Below the pieces are notes generated by a model. That model had not been told where the DNA came from. It did no database searches and saw nothing but the letters and a program-made list of their open reading frames with translations. DNA of 64,000 nt from Choanephora cucurbitarum (taxonomy: Eukaryota > Mucoromycota > Mucoromycetes > Mucorales > Choanephoraceae), in NCBI GenBank assembly GCA_025331435.1, contig JAIWNI010000054.1, positions 124,001-188,000 of the forward strand, given 5' to 3'. Of the stretch, positions 36,252 through 48,200 are shown piece after piece. The position numbers were made by a program, and so were the translations under genes. The first letter of the stretch is position 1; each line of letters starts with the position of its first letter.

Positions 36252-38024
36252 ATGAATCCACTTGAAAACTACCCTTTAGAGATTGTTCAGTTGATTGCTA
36301 ACCATCTTACTGCCCGCCAAAAAGGTGTTTGTCAGACAGTCTGTCGATTCTGGAGACAGTTGTTTATTTCATTGCAATACTATCATGTCGAATTACTAGG
36401 CCAACATCAATTCGAGTTGTTTTTACAGTCAATACAACAATCCGATCTCATTGGATCTTGTGTTCGACAACTTCATCTGGATTATACCATGCTAGACTAT
36501 AGCCAACTGACTACCTTGTTCAGATACTGTCCAAAGCTGATTTCATTGTCGTACCAAAGAGACACAGCCGAGGAGGATGCCTATCAGATGATCCCCTCTC
36601 AACAGATACAACTGAGACGTCTGGTCGAATTCCAAGGTCTGGATGTCACTCATTCTTTACTGTATGGTGGCATCCCTTCGCATCCACACATCACTCAACT
36701 CTCCTTGAGCTTCCGTGGCTCAGGCAGTAAAGTGACCAAGGAAGAGTTGATCGCCCAATTCGATAAAATGCCCAACCTTCTGGAACTAGCATTGGATTCA
36801 ATCGCATTGACCTGGCATGACCTAGAGTCGATCCATGCATACTGTACCAGACTAAAGGCACTTGAATTCAGCAACACAACCCTCTTGCCTGAAGGTATCA
36901 GCCTGAAAGAGAAGAAAGCGCTGGAGAATCCACGGGTGAGACCTGCCAAGTGGTTGCACTCATTCCGACTCCGCAATGTCAACGATCTCAATATGCATTT
37001 TGAATGGATGTTCTATATTGCCCACAAGTATCCTTCTCTGCGCCATATCGAACTCTGGCAGGCCTTCTCCGTCAATACCTCTGTTGAAGAAGACATGCAT
37101 CTCACAAAAATCGATGAGATCAATGACGCCTTAGCACAGATCGGAAGGCACTGTCGGTTCCTCAAGACAGCTCAATTCCTCCATGTCCCTATGGACCATC
37201 GTCTCTTTGAAGCAATGGATGCTGTCGGCACACGCCTGGAAGCACTTGCATTAGGCGACATGTCTGACCTGACCTTATCCCTCCTGTCCCATCTGGGTCA
37301 GAGTCAACAGAACGTCACGCATCTCACTGTCTGGGGCTGGCCATCCCTCTGTATGCCAGGTCGAATGGAAGAATTGCTCCCTCTCCTAAGTCAAGCCAGT
37401 CACCGTCTCAGCCACCTGACGCTCTCCATGCAGTTTGCAGGCATCAAGCATTCACCTTGTGCGTTGGACCAGTTACTGACTTACTGTAGCCGTCTTGCTT
37501 CAGTTGAACTGGATGGCTTTCGCGTGCTCTGTCCAGACCAGACCCGCCTTTGTACACCGCTCGTCTCGCTCGCGATTCGAAACGGATGTTTGGCAACCAC
37601 CCTGTTTGATCGACTGGATCCCCTCTGTCCACAGCTTGAATCCATCCTGTTGGACTCGTGCGATGTGATCGGTGATGGTCAGACGAGACAGTTGACGATT
37701 CATAGGCCAGACAGAAAGCTTAAAAGCCTTCAACTCAGCTATCTTTACTCACCCGAGGCCTATGCTCATCGATTTGGATATAAGTCTCATGGGATTCAAT
37801 GGTATGAACTGACTATGGCTGAACATCATGTGTATGAGCTGAAAGAGTACGAATATTATCAATCTCATCTCGCGTTTGACTATGAGCAAAAGGAAGATCC
37901 CTTGCATAGACCCAGACAATATGTTCATCATGGTGATATTGAATTAGAATCCTATAGGCCTAGTGTGTCTATTCAGTGTCAGTCGTTACTTGAATTAAGG
38001 ATAGGTGGATTTCCTATCATTTAA
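36252..38024 (+). CDS. F-box/leucine-rich-repeat protein
   Basis: Intronless, 590 aa. The N-terminus is an F-box (LENYPLEIVQLIANHL, then VCQTVCRFWRQLF, residues 4-40). The rest is made of irregular leucine-rich repeats (LISLSYQ, LLELALDS, LKALEFSN, LRHIELWQ, LEALALGD, VTHLTVWG, LASVELDG). F-box proteins bring substrates to SCF ubiquitin ligases through Skp1, and the LRR part would choose the substrate. It shares the motif (F/Y)xAHKYPxL with the second F-box gene at 56758, so the two are probably paralogues. The target is unknown. Confidence 0.82.
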   Translation: MNPLENYPLEIVQLIANHLTARQKGVCQTVCRFWRQLFISLQYYHVELLGQHQFELFLQSIQQSDLIGSCVRQLHLDYTMLDYSQLTTLFRYCPKLISLSYQRDTAEEDAYQMIPSQQIQLRRLVEFQGLDVTHSLLYGGIPSHPHITQLSLSFRGSGSKVTKEELIAQFDKMPNLLELALDSIALTWHDLESIHAYCTRLKALEFSNTTLLPEGISLKEKKALENPRVRPAKWLHSFRLRNVNDLNMHFEWMFYIAHKYPSLRHIELWQAFSVNTSVEEDMHLTKIDEINDALAQIGRHCRFLKTAQFLHVPMDHRLFEAMDAVGTRLEALALGDMSDLTLSLLSHLGQSQQNVTHLTVWGWPSLCMPGRMEELLPLLSQASHRLSHLTLSMQFAGIKHSPCALDQLLTYCSRLASVELDGFRVLCPDQTRLCTPLVSLAIRNGCLATTLFDRLDPLCPQLESILLDSCDVIGDGQTRQLTIHRPDRKLKSLQLSYLYSPEAYAHRFGYKSHGIQWYELTMAEHHVYELKEYEYYQSHLAFDYEQKEDPLHRPRQYVHHGDIELESYRPSVSIQCQSLLELRIGGFPII

Positions 38025-39639
38025 TAAAGTATTGAAGAGTTAACATGACTCTGGTGCTCTGTTCTCTCCCTTTCCCAGAGTGATGTTGTTTAACAGAAAA
38101 ACACGCTGTCATTCTTTTTTCTTTTTCTTTTTAAATACATCAGAGCAGCTCTCTTTTTTCTTCTTTTTGAGACATTATTTCGTTGCAAGAAGTAGACAGC
38201 TTGTTGTATCTGCAATAAACCTGTTCTTTATGTTAAATTATAGAATATCATCTAGACTCTGTCATCCCTCAATCACCATAAAGAGAGCATACACCATGCT
38301 TATGTTATGATCAGGAGAAAAAGTAGATTGACCAATAGTAAAGCACCAACTGTCCTTCATGGGATTCTTTAGGATGAGAGCGTTAGACTGAAAGGTCTTC
38401 TAGCGTCCTTTAATAAAAAAAACAAATAGAGAGCAGCAGTGCATTAATTAATTTGACTACAAACAAAGGAATGCGTTCACTTGACTCTGTTTTTGTACTG
38501 AGACCATGACCATCTCACTTTGACTAGTTGGTAAGTCATATAAGGGAAAATAGCGACTTGGGTCAATAAAACAAACAGTCTCTAGCGCAACTCTATTTTT
38601 TTTTGTCAAACTGAGACCCTTTTTTTCTGTTTCATCATAGTCTCTATAGACACCAATGGCCCTATACTGAACTCATGTTGCCAATTAAAACCATGTCATG
38701 TTGATTATAAAGGCATGCACATGAAACGCAAGGAGTGTAATTTCTTGTAATTTCAAATAAAATCATCCTATTCATACATAGGTAGAAAATGATAGTATCT
38801 GATGATCAGTTTACTATGGATAGTCATCCTTTTTTTTTTTATAAAGCAGTTACCTTACTTTGGCTCTCTTTTTCATATTGATGTCATTTGCCATCATTGC
38901 ATATTCCTAGTTTAGATAAATCCCCCCTTTCATTCAATTGCATAAAATGGGGTCATTTATGTAACATATATTTTCAAAAATAGCTCTATGTTTTTATTTT
39001 ATTTTTGGGAATGTAAGGTCATCTATTTTGCCGTCTTGTGTCTAGGTAATCTACCTTTAAAGCAAACTCATTGTTCATAAGACATGACAATTGCTTAGTC
39101 ACATAAGTCATGAACCAAGTTTATTTTAAGGACAAGCCTACTTCTTTATCAGCTGTTCTTTAACACTAGGTAATTCCTTTTTTTTTTAAATCTCTAAAAA
39201 TAGTGATGCTATCGAAACAGGACCATTCATGATACAATGATAGTAGATTTTCTCATTGAAAGCTTTATTTAGACATAAAAAAAAACAAATTTCATCTCAT
39301 GTTTCATTTGTGTAGGAACCATCCAAGTAAAAATATCTTTATTTAGTATAATCCCCCCCTTCATTATCATCATTTTGGTCCGTGCATTTTCCTTCCAAGA
39401 GAGAGAGAGAGAGATCATAAAAAGGAAAATGAAAAAAAAAATAGAGCGGCCAATCAATTCTATTCTTTTTTAATAGTCGTACAGATACTAAAATAGTAAA
39501 AGTAACAAAAGGGTCTCAGAGAGACATTCTTTAAAAGGAAATTACGGATCAACAATGTTTTATTTGTTTAGTAGATAAAATAGACAGAATAGTAAGATAC
39601 AGGCTAGATGCATGCTTAGATTACATAGGATTCACCCTT
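38025..39639. other. Intergenic region, no gene seen
   Basis: AT-rich, with T10 runs and a (GA) stretch near 39401-39415. No coding region is supported. It contains the 3' ends of both flanking convergent genes. Confidence 0.55.
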
Positions 39640-40137
39640 TTAGTCGTAATTACCAGGCACGATACGTTTACAACCATAAGTAGATAGACCCATATTACAG
39701 TCAGCTTTCGTTTTACAACAACGAATACAATAGGTATTGATATCAGGCTCAATCAGGTTCACAAAGTATTTATAGTTATTACAGGTAGCAGAGACATCTT
39801 TGGTATCGTATTGTCCACCACCATCAGTTGCCTTTAAGCTGTATTTGGTACGGTCTATCTTACCAGTTACCTGAACATAATTGGCTGTCTTTGCGAAATG
39901 AGCTGATTTGATGAAACCAGTAGGGAAGATCTGTCCACCTAGACCAGGTGAGGTACAGAAGGGAATACCGTTGTCTTCAGTAGCACCCACATCATCTCCA
40001 GGGTGGGGAGGTAGAAATGAACAGAAGGAAGTATCTGAATTGACTTGAATAGAGTAAGTTGTACGCTTATCTAAGGCAGGTAAGGCATAAGTGACAGCCA
40101 CCCATAAAGCAGAGAGAGTCAGAAGAATGGATTTCAT
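39640..40137 (-). CDS. Small secreted Cys-containing protein
   Basis: Intronless, 165 aa. Residues 1-18 are a clear signal peptide (ILLTLSALWVAVTYALPA), followed by a KR at 24-25 (LDKR|TTYS) that fits Kex2 cleavage. The mature part is Gly/Asn/Thr-rich with about eight Cys (CSFLPPHPGDDVGA, PFCTSP, ATCNNYKYFVNLI, YCIRCCKTKADCN, YGCKRIVPG). I recall similar secreted proteins of unknown role in Mucoromycota and Basidiomycota but cannot name a characterised family. It is probably cell-wall or extracellular. Confidence 0.75.
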   Translation of the reverse strand: MKSILLTLSALWVAVTYALPALDKRTTYSIQVNSDTSFCSFLPPHPGDDVGATEDNGIPFCTSPGLGGQIFPTGFIKSAHFAKTANYVQVTGKIDRTKYSLKATDGGGQYDTKDVSATCNNYKYFVNLIEPDINTYCIRCCKTKADCNMGLSTYGCKRIVPGNYD

Positions 40138-40498
40138 GTTGAATAGAGAAAATAAAATGAAAAAAAAAGTGTAGTAGATTCTATCTCTCTCTTTTTTATA
40201 GGTTAGAAAAAGTTAAATATAGCAACAAGATTGTCCCCCCTCCCTTTTACGCATAAGATACTGTTACACATAGAATAGGATTGTTTTCTATAAGACAATC
40301 TCTCTAAACAGAGGTGCATTCTAATGCAAGAATGTCTTTTGTCTTCCAATTGAGACATGCATCATATTTTCTTTAAAGGGAAAGAATGTGAACAACATTG
40401 TTCTTTGAACGAAAATGACAGCAATAAATAAGGGAATATAGTACAAAGTGATAATAATTTAATTTAGGATTCTTTGCTTACATAAAGAAGGGAATATA
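40138..40498. other. Intergenic region between two minus-strand genes
   Basis: Promoter side of the secreted protein gene and 3' side of the NoxR-like gene. T/C-rich leader near the ATG; no gene seen. Confidence 0.5.
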
Positions 40499-42184
40499 TT
40501 ATGAATTAACACACCAGATTTCTACTTTCTCCAGATCGCTTGTTGATTTGTTGACTTGCCTTGCCATAAAGAGATCATCATCATCAATCATCAGTACCAT
40601 CTCATTGTCTTCATCTTTGTATTGTAAGCGAATGGAAGGAGGAGCAGCGAATTTATCGATAATGCGTGACTTGAGTTCATCAAATGTGATGGCAGTCGAC
40701 ACCAACAAGATGCGTGTGTCGGTATAGTGCACCTTGATCTTGATTCTACCTCCATTACTACTGTTTGAACCCACAGTGGAGGTAGAGGTAGATGCCTGGA
40801 GTTTGAAATCATCTTTACCATTGTTGCCCAGTCGACTACGGATACGATCCTTTTCTCGGTCCTGTACTGTCATTTCATGTAATGATCCATAGACTTCTTC
40901 AAGCTCAGAATAAAAGTCATTGTCTATACTTTCTTCCTCAAGCTGTCGGGGAATAGGTGGTACTGGGGGTGGTGAATAATGCTGTGCCTTGAAGCTTTTT
41001 CCTGAATTCCTACTGCCACCAATGGACGAGGAAGAGGAATAACGATCCTCTAGACTCGACTCAAATCCACTGTCGACTCTTCTATTGCTATCTTGACGGT
41101 AACGATGACTGGACGAATTAAAGGAGATACTTGAGGCTGAATCGTCTGAATGACTATAGAGACCCATACTTGAGTCCTTTCGTGTTCTCTCCACAAGTAT
41201 TTTGGAGGATGTACTATTCGATGTGCTGGGTTGAGGTGGTGGAGGCATGAGGGGTGATGTGATAGGTGAGGCAAGACTGGTGGGTTTGGAGGGTTGGCTT
41301 CTACGGTATTTGTCGTTCAACAAGACTGAATTGGTTCGCATTGGCTTACTGGGCTCTTTCTTCTTATTCATCTGATCCATCGTGAACATATCGACTCCCT
41401 GAAGCTGTCTCAATCGATTCTCAGGAGGTCTAAAGATGATTAATGGTGGAATGGAAAAGACAGAGTATCCTTTGCCTCTGTCCTTAACTGCCTGATCAAT
41501 CACATCATGTTCTTCTGTCATTCTGCCTTTCTGTGCATGGTATAGATCGGTAAGGCCTGCATCCATCTTTCCCATATATAATTGACAAATGCCTCGGTTA
41601 AACAAAACTTCGCATGAATACAATCGAAAACTTAAGCCTAGTTGTTGATAGTTGATGATTTCATTGCCACGCAGTTTCTAATTTACGGATCAGTCTCTCA
41701 CTGTCTATCTGATTCACTTCACTTACCTGATAGGCTTGATCGAAATCATGATAGGCTGCTTCCATCTTGTTCTTTATGAAATTAGAGACACCTCTTTGAA
41801 AATAGGCCACAGCGAAATAAGGATCCATTGCGATCGCTTTCGTGTATGCTCCCAGCTGAAGATGAAATTAGATAAAATTAGAAATAGAAATCGATATGAA
41901 TTACCGCATGATCATGATCCTCTACTATAGCAAAGATGAGTCCAATATTGAAATGCATTTTTGCGTTATCTGCTATGCCCTATTCAATAACAAGTGAATA
42001 ATAGAAAAAAAAAGAGGATGTTTAATAAAAAAAAAACTTACAATGAAGGTTTTTAATGATGTTTCATAGTCTCTTGCATCATATGCAGCACATGCTGCCT
42101 GCCATTGTTCTAACTCAAACTAAGCAACTATCGTTAATGCCTTTTGTTTGTCATTGTTGTCTATTTTCTAACCTTCAAAGCCAT
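40499..42184 (-). CDS. NoxR/p67phox-like regulator (TPR plus PB1)
   Basis: Exons 42173-42184, 42042-42119, 41905-41979, 41727-41855 and 40499-41677 give 490 aa. Residues 1-170 are TPRs close to p67phox: FELEQWQAACAAYDARDYET, KMHFNIGLIFAI, YFAVAYFQRGVSNF, KLRGNEIINYQQLGLSFRLY and CEVLFNRGICQLY. Then comes the activation-like YSVFSIPPLIIFRPPENRL, a Ser/Pro-rich linker with SPPPVPPIPRQ, and a C-terminal PB1 domain (RIKIKVHYTDTRIL; acidic OPCA loop YKDEDNEMVLMIDDDDL). In filamentous fungi NoxR binds Rac and activates NADPH oxidases NoxA/NoxB in polar growth and development. No SH3 domain is present, as in fungal NoxR. The first exon encodes only MALK. Confidence 0.85.
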
Positions 42185-42659
42185 AAAAAAAATTACTTTT
42201 TTTTTTAATTCAAACACACGCAACACACGCTCAATTTTCGGGGAGGGAGGAGAGGGAGATTTTCGTTTGTTTTTTTATTGTATGTGAAAAAAGGAGAAGG
42301 AAGAGTAAGCTTGAGGACAATAGAAAGAAAAAAAAAAGAAAGAAAGAAAGAGAAAGAAAAAGGGAATCTTTTTTTTTTAGTCGCTTCATGGGTTTCAATT
42401 TAATGTAAAAAAGTAATTTATTAATTTGCACTCAACTTAATTTCTTATAAAAAGGAGACTGTGCAACCTTACTAGGAGAGACTATAAAAAAGGAGAAAAG
42501 ACTGTTGTCCTTTTGAGATGCTATTTGAGGAGAAGATGTGTTTATTCTTAAAGATAATAAGCATAAAGAGAAGAGCATAGATCATAAAAAGAAAGGAAAA
42601 GAGGGAGAAGCCATAGGTGGAAAGAGATGAAGAAAGAGAACAAAAAGAAGATGACATGG
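42185..42659. other. Intergenic region with low-complexity purine tracts
   Basis: Promoter of the NoxR-like gene (top-strand gaaagaaaaaaaaaagaaagaaagaaag near 42325-42360) and the 3' end of the kinase gene. ORFs here are low-complexity only. Confidence 0.55.
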
Positions 42660-44810
42660 TCATTTCACTTCCTCTTTTATTGTTTGATCATTCTGGATTA
42701 AAAACACTGATAAAGCGCGTGCTGATTGTCCGTTTTCCGTAGTCGAAAGGGTTTTTGTTAATTGGCATTCTTGTGTAATCTGACTCAAGATAGGATCACT
42801 AAAGTTGTTACCATCCAGACGAGTAGCTTCTGAGATGCAGCCTTTCTTTCGAGTCAAGGTACGATCCCTTACTTTCTCAGGAAACACAAGGTGATCGAAA
42901 GAACAGTCAAGAGCGGACCTGGCTGAAGATTGACTGACTTTGGCAGACATGCAAGTAAAGAGCGCATCAAAATAAGACACATCTGATTCGTGCCTGATAC
43001 TCGGAAGAGAGGGTGGCCTCAGTCTTTGTTGTTTCACACAATGCCAGTCAATGGAATCAAAAAAGGGGTGCGATTTGATTTGGTCTACACCTAATCGATC
43101 TGATGGCTCTTTTTCCAATAGCTTACAATTGTTGTCAATATCATCTCTTGGTCGAACATCGATTGGTGACTTACCCCTGATAGGAGGTCTTTTGTCTTCA
43201 TATCAAAAGAAGAAGGAAATTCAACTGAATCTTCTAGTACCCTAGTGTACATCTCCATATGGGAAGATGCCCAAAATGGTGTCTATCCAAAAAAAAATAA
43301 TGGTTATGTCTCTCTTTTGTCAGTCTTCTCTACCCCCCACTTACTGATCCTGCCAACATTTCATACAATAAGGTGCCTAGACTCCAGAAATCAACAGCAT
43401 ACGTATAACATTCACCCAACAAGACTTCGGGTGCTAAATATTCAGCTGTACCACAGAATGTCTGTGTCAGAGGTAAACTGAGATCATTCTCTGTAAACAG
43501 TTTTGATAGACCGAAATCAGCCAACACAATATGACCATTCTGACCAATGAGTACGTTTTCCGGTTTTAGGTCCCTTTCATTGAGATGAGTAAGCCCATCT
43601 TCTTCTTTTTTTTCTTTTCTTTTTTTTTACCTATAAATAATCTTGTGTTGATGCAATATATCTAAACCTTGAATGATTTCAGCTGAATAAAACAGTGCTT
43701 GTTCTAGACTGAAAGTAGTGACAGTAGACAGTAGAGTGGCAATATCTCCACCTGGATAATAATCCAAGACAAAACAGAGATCCAATGTGGTCTGAAAGAC
43801 AGAATGCATATTGGCAATAAACGCTTGATTTCTTAAACACACCAGAATATCTCGTTCAGCGGCTATGTGTGCCATTTCTTTCTGTTGAACAATCCATGCT
43901 TTCTTCATGACTTTTAATGCGTAATGTTTGTTGTCCATCTTGGAACGAACCAACAACACCTTATGTAGATCAAGGTTAATTTCCCCTCCCTATTCTAAGA
44001 AGCATCATTCACATTACCTTGCCCATACATCCTTTTCCAAGTACTTTGAGTAGATCAAAGTTATCCAATGGATCTTGCGGTAATTCTGTTTTGGATACAG
44101 GTGCATCAGACTCGTTTGATATAGAAAGTGTGTCTGGTAATGAAGGCTGTGACGTTTCCTGTTTGAATGATTCAACAGTGGTGATTGATTCTTTTGTGAA
44201 CACATGTGGCCGAATGTACTTATCCTCTTCTCGTTGAACTCGAGTAAAGTCTTGCAGGATAGACGATTGACTGATGACAGGATGCTGAAAGCAACTGTTC
44301 AGATACTTTTCCAACTTGATAGAATTTGACTTTTTCTTCCTCAATGATAACAATCCTCGTAGAAAACAACTCTTGAGCCACGGACGTTTTCTGCAAGGAT
44401 TGCTGAGAGTGGGGAATGTGATGTTTGATTTAGGATGATACACTAAGATCTGAGTAGTGTGAGTGATATTCTACTCATTTTTTTTTGGGACTCACCTTAT
44501 GATGAAATTCAACAAAGTCAAAGGGATATCGAATCAAAGAGACGGAAGTGTGTGGTGTTTGGATCATCACATTAAATACCTATCATCACCCCAAGTCAAA
44601 TCTCCATATCTTATCCATCTGATTGTGACCTACTGAAAGTGTATTGTGTTGTATCTTTAATGTCGTTTCAAATACCGATATACTATAGGAAGAAATTGGC
44701 ATGATGGGTGCATGAATTGATTCGTTTTCTAACCCTAATCAAAAGAAATAGAAGAGAGAAAAGAGAGGTTCGTGTCAAAATCAATTTAAAAAAGCTATTG
44801 ACCTACTCAT
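42660..44810 (-). CDS. PX-domain AGC protein kinase (SGK3-like architecture)
   Basis: Exons 44807-44810, 44634-44734, 44496-44579, 44018-44449, 43631-43959, 43345-43573, 43175-43282 and 42660-43121 give 582 aa. The N-terminus (about 10-135) reads as a PX domain: [34 protein letters not shown], then [20 protein letters not shown]. The kinase (about 195-470) has GKGCMGKV, Lys223 (YALK), RD at 317-318 (YRDLKPENV), DFG 336-338, the AGC activation loop TFCGT with Thr355, and [14 protein letters not shown] segment resembles the start of an AGC tail; no clear FxxF(S/T)Y motif is seen. PX domains bind phosphoinositides, which would place the kinase on endosomes. Intron joins in the PX part are homology-guided. 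Confidence 0.8.
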
Positions 44811-45249
44811 TTTACTCCTTCAATTCTTGATTATAGTTTATCATTTCCACTCCCTTTGATATTTCTCCTACAGTGAAGGCAAAATGAATGGCTAAACAGT
44901 GGATTTTATCCTCCCTTGTAAGTCAGGAGAAGAAAAACCCCATTTAAAGTAAAATAGTTTGATAGAGAAAAAGAGTTATGTTCAAGTGAGTTTAAATGCG
45001 AATTACGCGGTATGATACTCCTGTCTAAACAACAAAAGAAATCATGCTGTCTAGCTCCTTGCGTGGGGTTTCTTTGCAATAGCTTTAAACTGACATGGAT
45101 AGAATTTCCCCCCTATATTGGCCGGCTGAATGAACAATAAAGTCCCTCCTATCACATATAATAGTATACTAAAGCGATAGTTTTAAAAATTGCTTTTTAT
45201 TCTCTATTTTGATGTCACAAGGAAGAAAGCTTTGACTGATAGTAATCAT
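44811..45249. other. Intergenic region between kinase start and DHX29 stop
   Basis: AT-rich sequence containing the kinase promoter and the DHX29 3' end; no gene seen. Confidence 0.55.
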
Positions 45250-48200
45250 TTAACTTTGCTGAGTAGAACAGGCTTCGAGGGTCTTTGTCAACACTTTTAA
45301 GATCTGTTCACTACGCTTGGTCAGATCCAGATCAGGCTGATTCATCTTTTCTTCTAGCCATTTATTCTAACCAACATAGCGTGTTAAGTCATTGCTATTT
45401 TTTTTGATCTGACTTACCAATTCATTTCGAATAAACTTCAAAAGGACAGCTGTTCTTGCAAAACACCTAAAGTAGAGCCAATCATCCAAGACAAACAATT
45501 TTTGTTTATGCTAAAAATCGAACGATGTTTAGACAACAGACCTACGTTTTGTTGTGTCAAACTTACCTTGATATCCATATGGGTCGACAACAAGACAAGG
45601 GCAACAGGATCCACCGTGGCTGTTTCCCACATATAGACTCGATCCTTTAAATGACCACCCGAGTGATTCATGACCACTGTATTATAGATCATGAATTCAG
45701 ATGCAAAGGCATGTTCTTTCTGAAAGAGAATAGACGAAGGATGAATGGCCAACGCAAGATCTCTTCGGCTGATCTGCCTTGTCTGCTTCACGAATTCAGC
45801 TGCCTTGGGATACAGACCGGCAGTCAAGGCAGCATTGATGACAGGCACAGAATGGGCATGCAGGTTGTACACATCTGGAATCTGACATAGTTGAATACCC
45901 GATCGCTTGTAAGTATCCTTCTCGGATTTCACAAAGCCAATACTGACTAACAGCCCAAGGTACTGACGCTTCATGTCCTCGATCATCTCCAGGTTTTGTT
46001 CACTCAAAAAGTTTTCCTTGCAAAAACGGCTTAGGCTACGTCGAATGCTGGCATGGGACAGGGCTGCGTCTTGTTGCAATGTCTCCAGTCGCTTTCGCCA
46101 TTCAACATAGGCTTTGTAGATAGTCAAGAAATCAGAATGGCCGGTCTGGAAGCGTGCTCGAGCCGTATCGGCTTCATCTTCTTTTCCAAACGGTCGAACA
46201 AACGGACTCTTGAAACTCAGGGCAGCAGCTATGGTCAAGATGGGATCCAGGCATCTGAACAAGGCACCAAAAATGATCATTTTGCCCATATGCACATCGA
46301 CGGGTAAATTGGATAGATGAGAACCAAGCGGCGTCAGGACCTCATGCCCTTCTTCTATCGTTAATGCTTGTACCTATCATTTTTTTTTATTATTAGAAGA
46401 GAAATGAAGTGAGAGGTTAACTTACCTCTTGAAGAGACAAAATCGCATTGTCAATCATCTTCTCATCCGGTTGATCTAAAGCTTCTCCCAAAGTACTTCG
46501 AATACTTCCTAAACCACATACCTTGATTCTCAAACACAGTTCTTCAAGTGGTAAGCGAAGAATTTCTGGTAATTCGAAATTGGGCATCTTTTTAAAAAAA
46601 AAGATCAGTTCACCACACACACTTATATCCTATTCGTCCTTTACTTCTTCAAACTTCTGTTGACTAAAAAGATGAAAGCAAACACCTTCTTGAACACGAC
46701 CAGCACGACCTCTTCTTTGTCTCACGTTCGCCTTGGCAATGTGTTTCTGAAGAAGTCGAGTGACCCTCTTTTTATCATCATAACTAACAATCCAAGTCAG
46801 CTCACACATCCTTTTCGCTTTGCACTCTCACTTTTACCTGACCACCCTAGCCATACCCGTATCAATCACAATCGTCACATCGCTAATCGTGACACCTGTT
46901 TCAGCAATGTTGGTTGAAAAGACGATTTTGCGAACACCTTGAGGTGGAATATCAAATGCTTTTTCTTGATGCTCAGACGAGAGAGTGGAATGCAAGGCAA
47001 TCAACAGGAATTTCTTGGGATCGCCAAATACAGGATGACTTGCAACGATATCATACAGCTTTCGGATTTCATTCATACCAGGTAAAAAGATCAAGATGGC
47101 TCCGGTAGCAGGCACTTGTAGTTTCTTAGGGGACACGTCGCTTTCTGTAGCCATTGCCTCTGAGGCTTGAGCATAGATATGATCCAGTAATTGCAGTATC
47201 AAATCATTATTGATCTTTTTATCATCCATGCGTCTCAACATCTTGCGTGTCTGTCGACTGTATCCCATCTCTTCTTCTTCTTCTTCTTTAGTTTCGTTGG
47301 ATAGGATCGTCAGTTTCGACTCAATACGGGTAGGATCATAAGGATCCTCATCATCCGTGTCCTCTTCAAATAGCTCATAATTCACGCGCTGAGTCGATCC
47401 ATGTTGACCAGAGACCTGAACATGACCCTTTTCCTTTCTGAATCGATACCGGTTGAGAGCATAAGGCGAGTCTTCTTCAATCACATACCCGGTACTTTCA
47501 ATCACATCCTCAAGGTACTGCACATGCACAGGGAAGGTACGACCTGGAACAGCCAGGACAGGACACTGATGGAAATAACGAGAGAATCGGTCTGCTTCCA
47601 CAGTCGCACTCATCAAAATTACCTTGAGATCAGGTCGAACACGGCACAGACGTTTGAGGATGATAAGCAAAAAGTCACTTTCCATCGTACGTTCATGCAC
47701 CTCATCCACCACCACAAAGGAAACGCCATCCAGATACTTATCACTTTCCAATCGACGCAATAAAATACCTGTCGTACAAAAGAACAAGACGTTTTCCGGA
47801 GACATCTTGCTTTCCAATCGAATCTGGTACCCCACCATGGCCTGACGACTGCCGGTGGACGGATCGCCCATCTCGACCGAGACACGGTTGGCAATAGAGA
47901 TGGCTGAGATACGCCGTGGTTGTGTACAGATGACGGATCCGGGTCGGTTGGATCCAAGCAACAGATGCTCAGCTAGAAACTGAGGCACCTGTGTACTCTT
48001 ACCACACCCTGTCTCACCCGAGATGATGATCACTTGGTGCTCTTGAAGTAGTTCAAGGATCTGGTCTCGATAGGCTGAGATGGGCAATTGGTAACGCTTT
48101 TCTTTCATGGCAAGGTACGCTGGATTCCCTAAGCGTTTTCTAAAGTTGTCCTTTGCACGTGAGAATAGACTCGCTTGTTGATTTAGGTTGTCGAGAGGTG

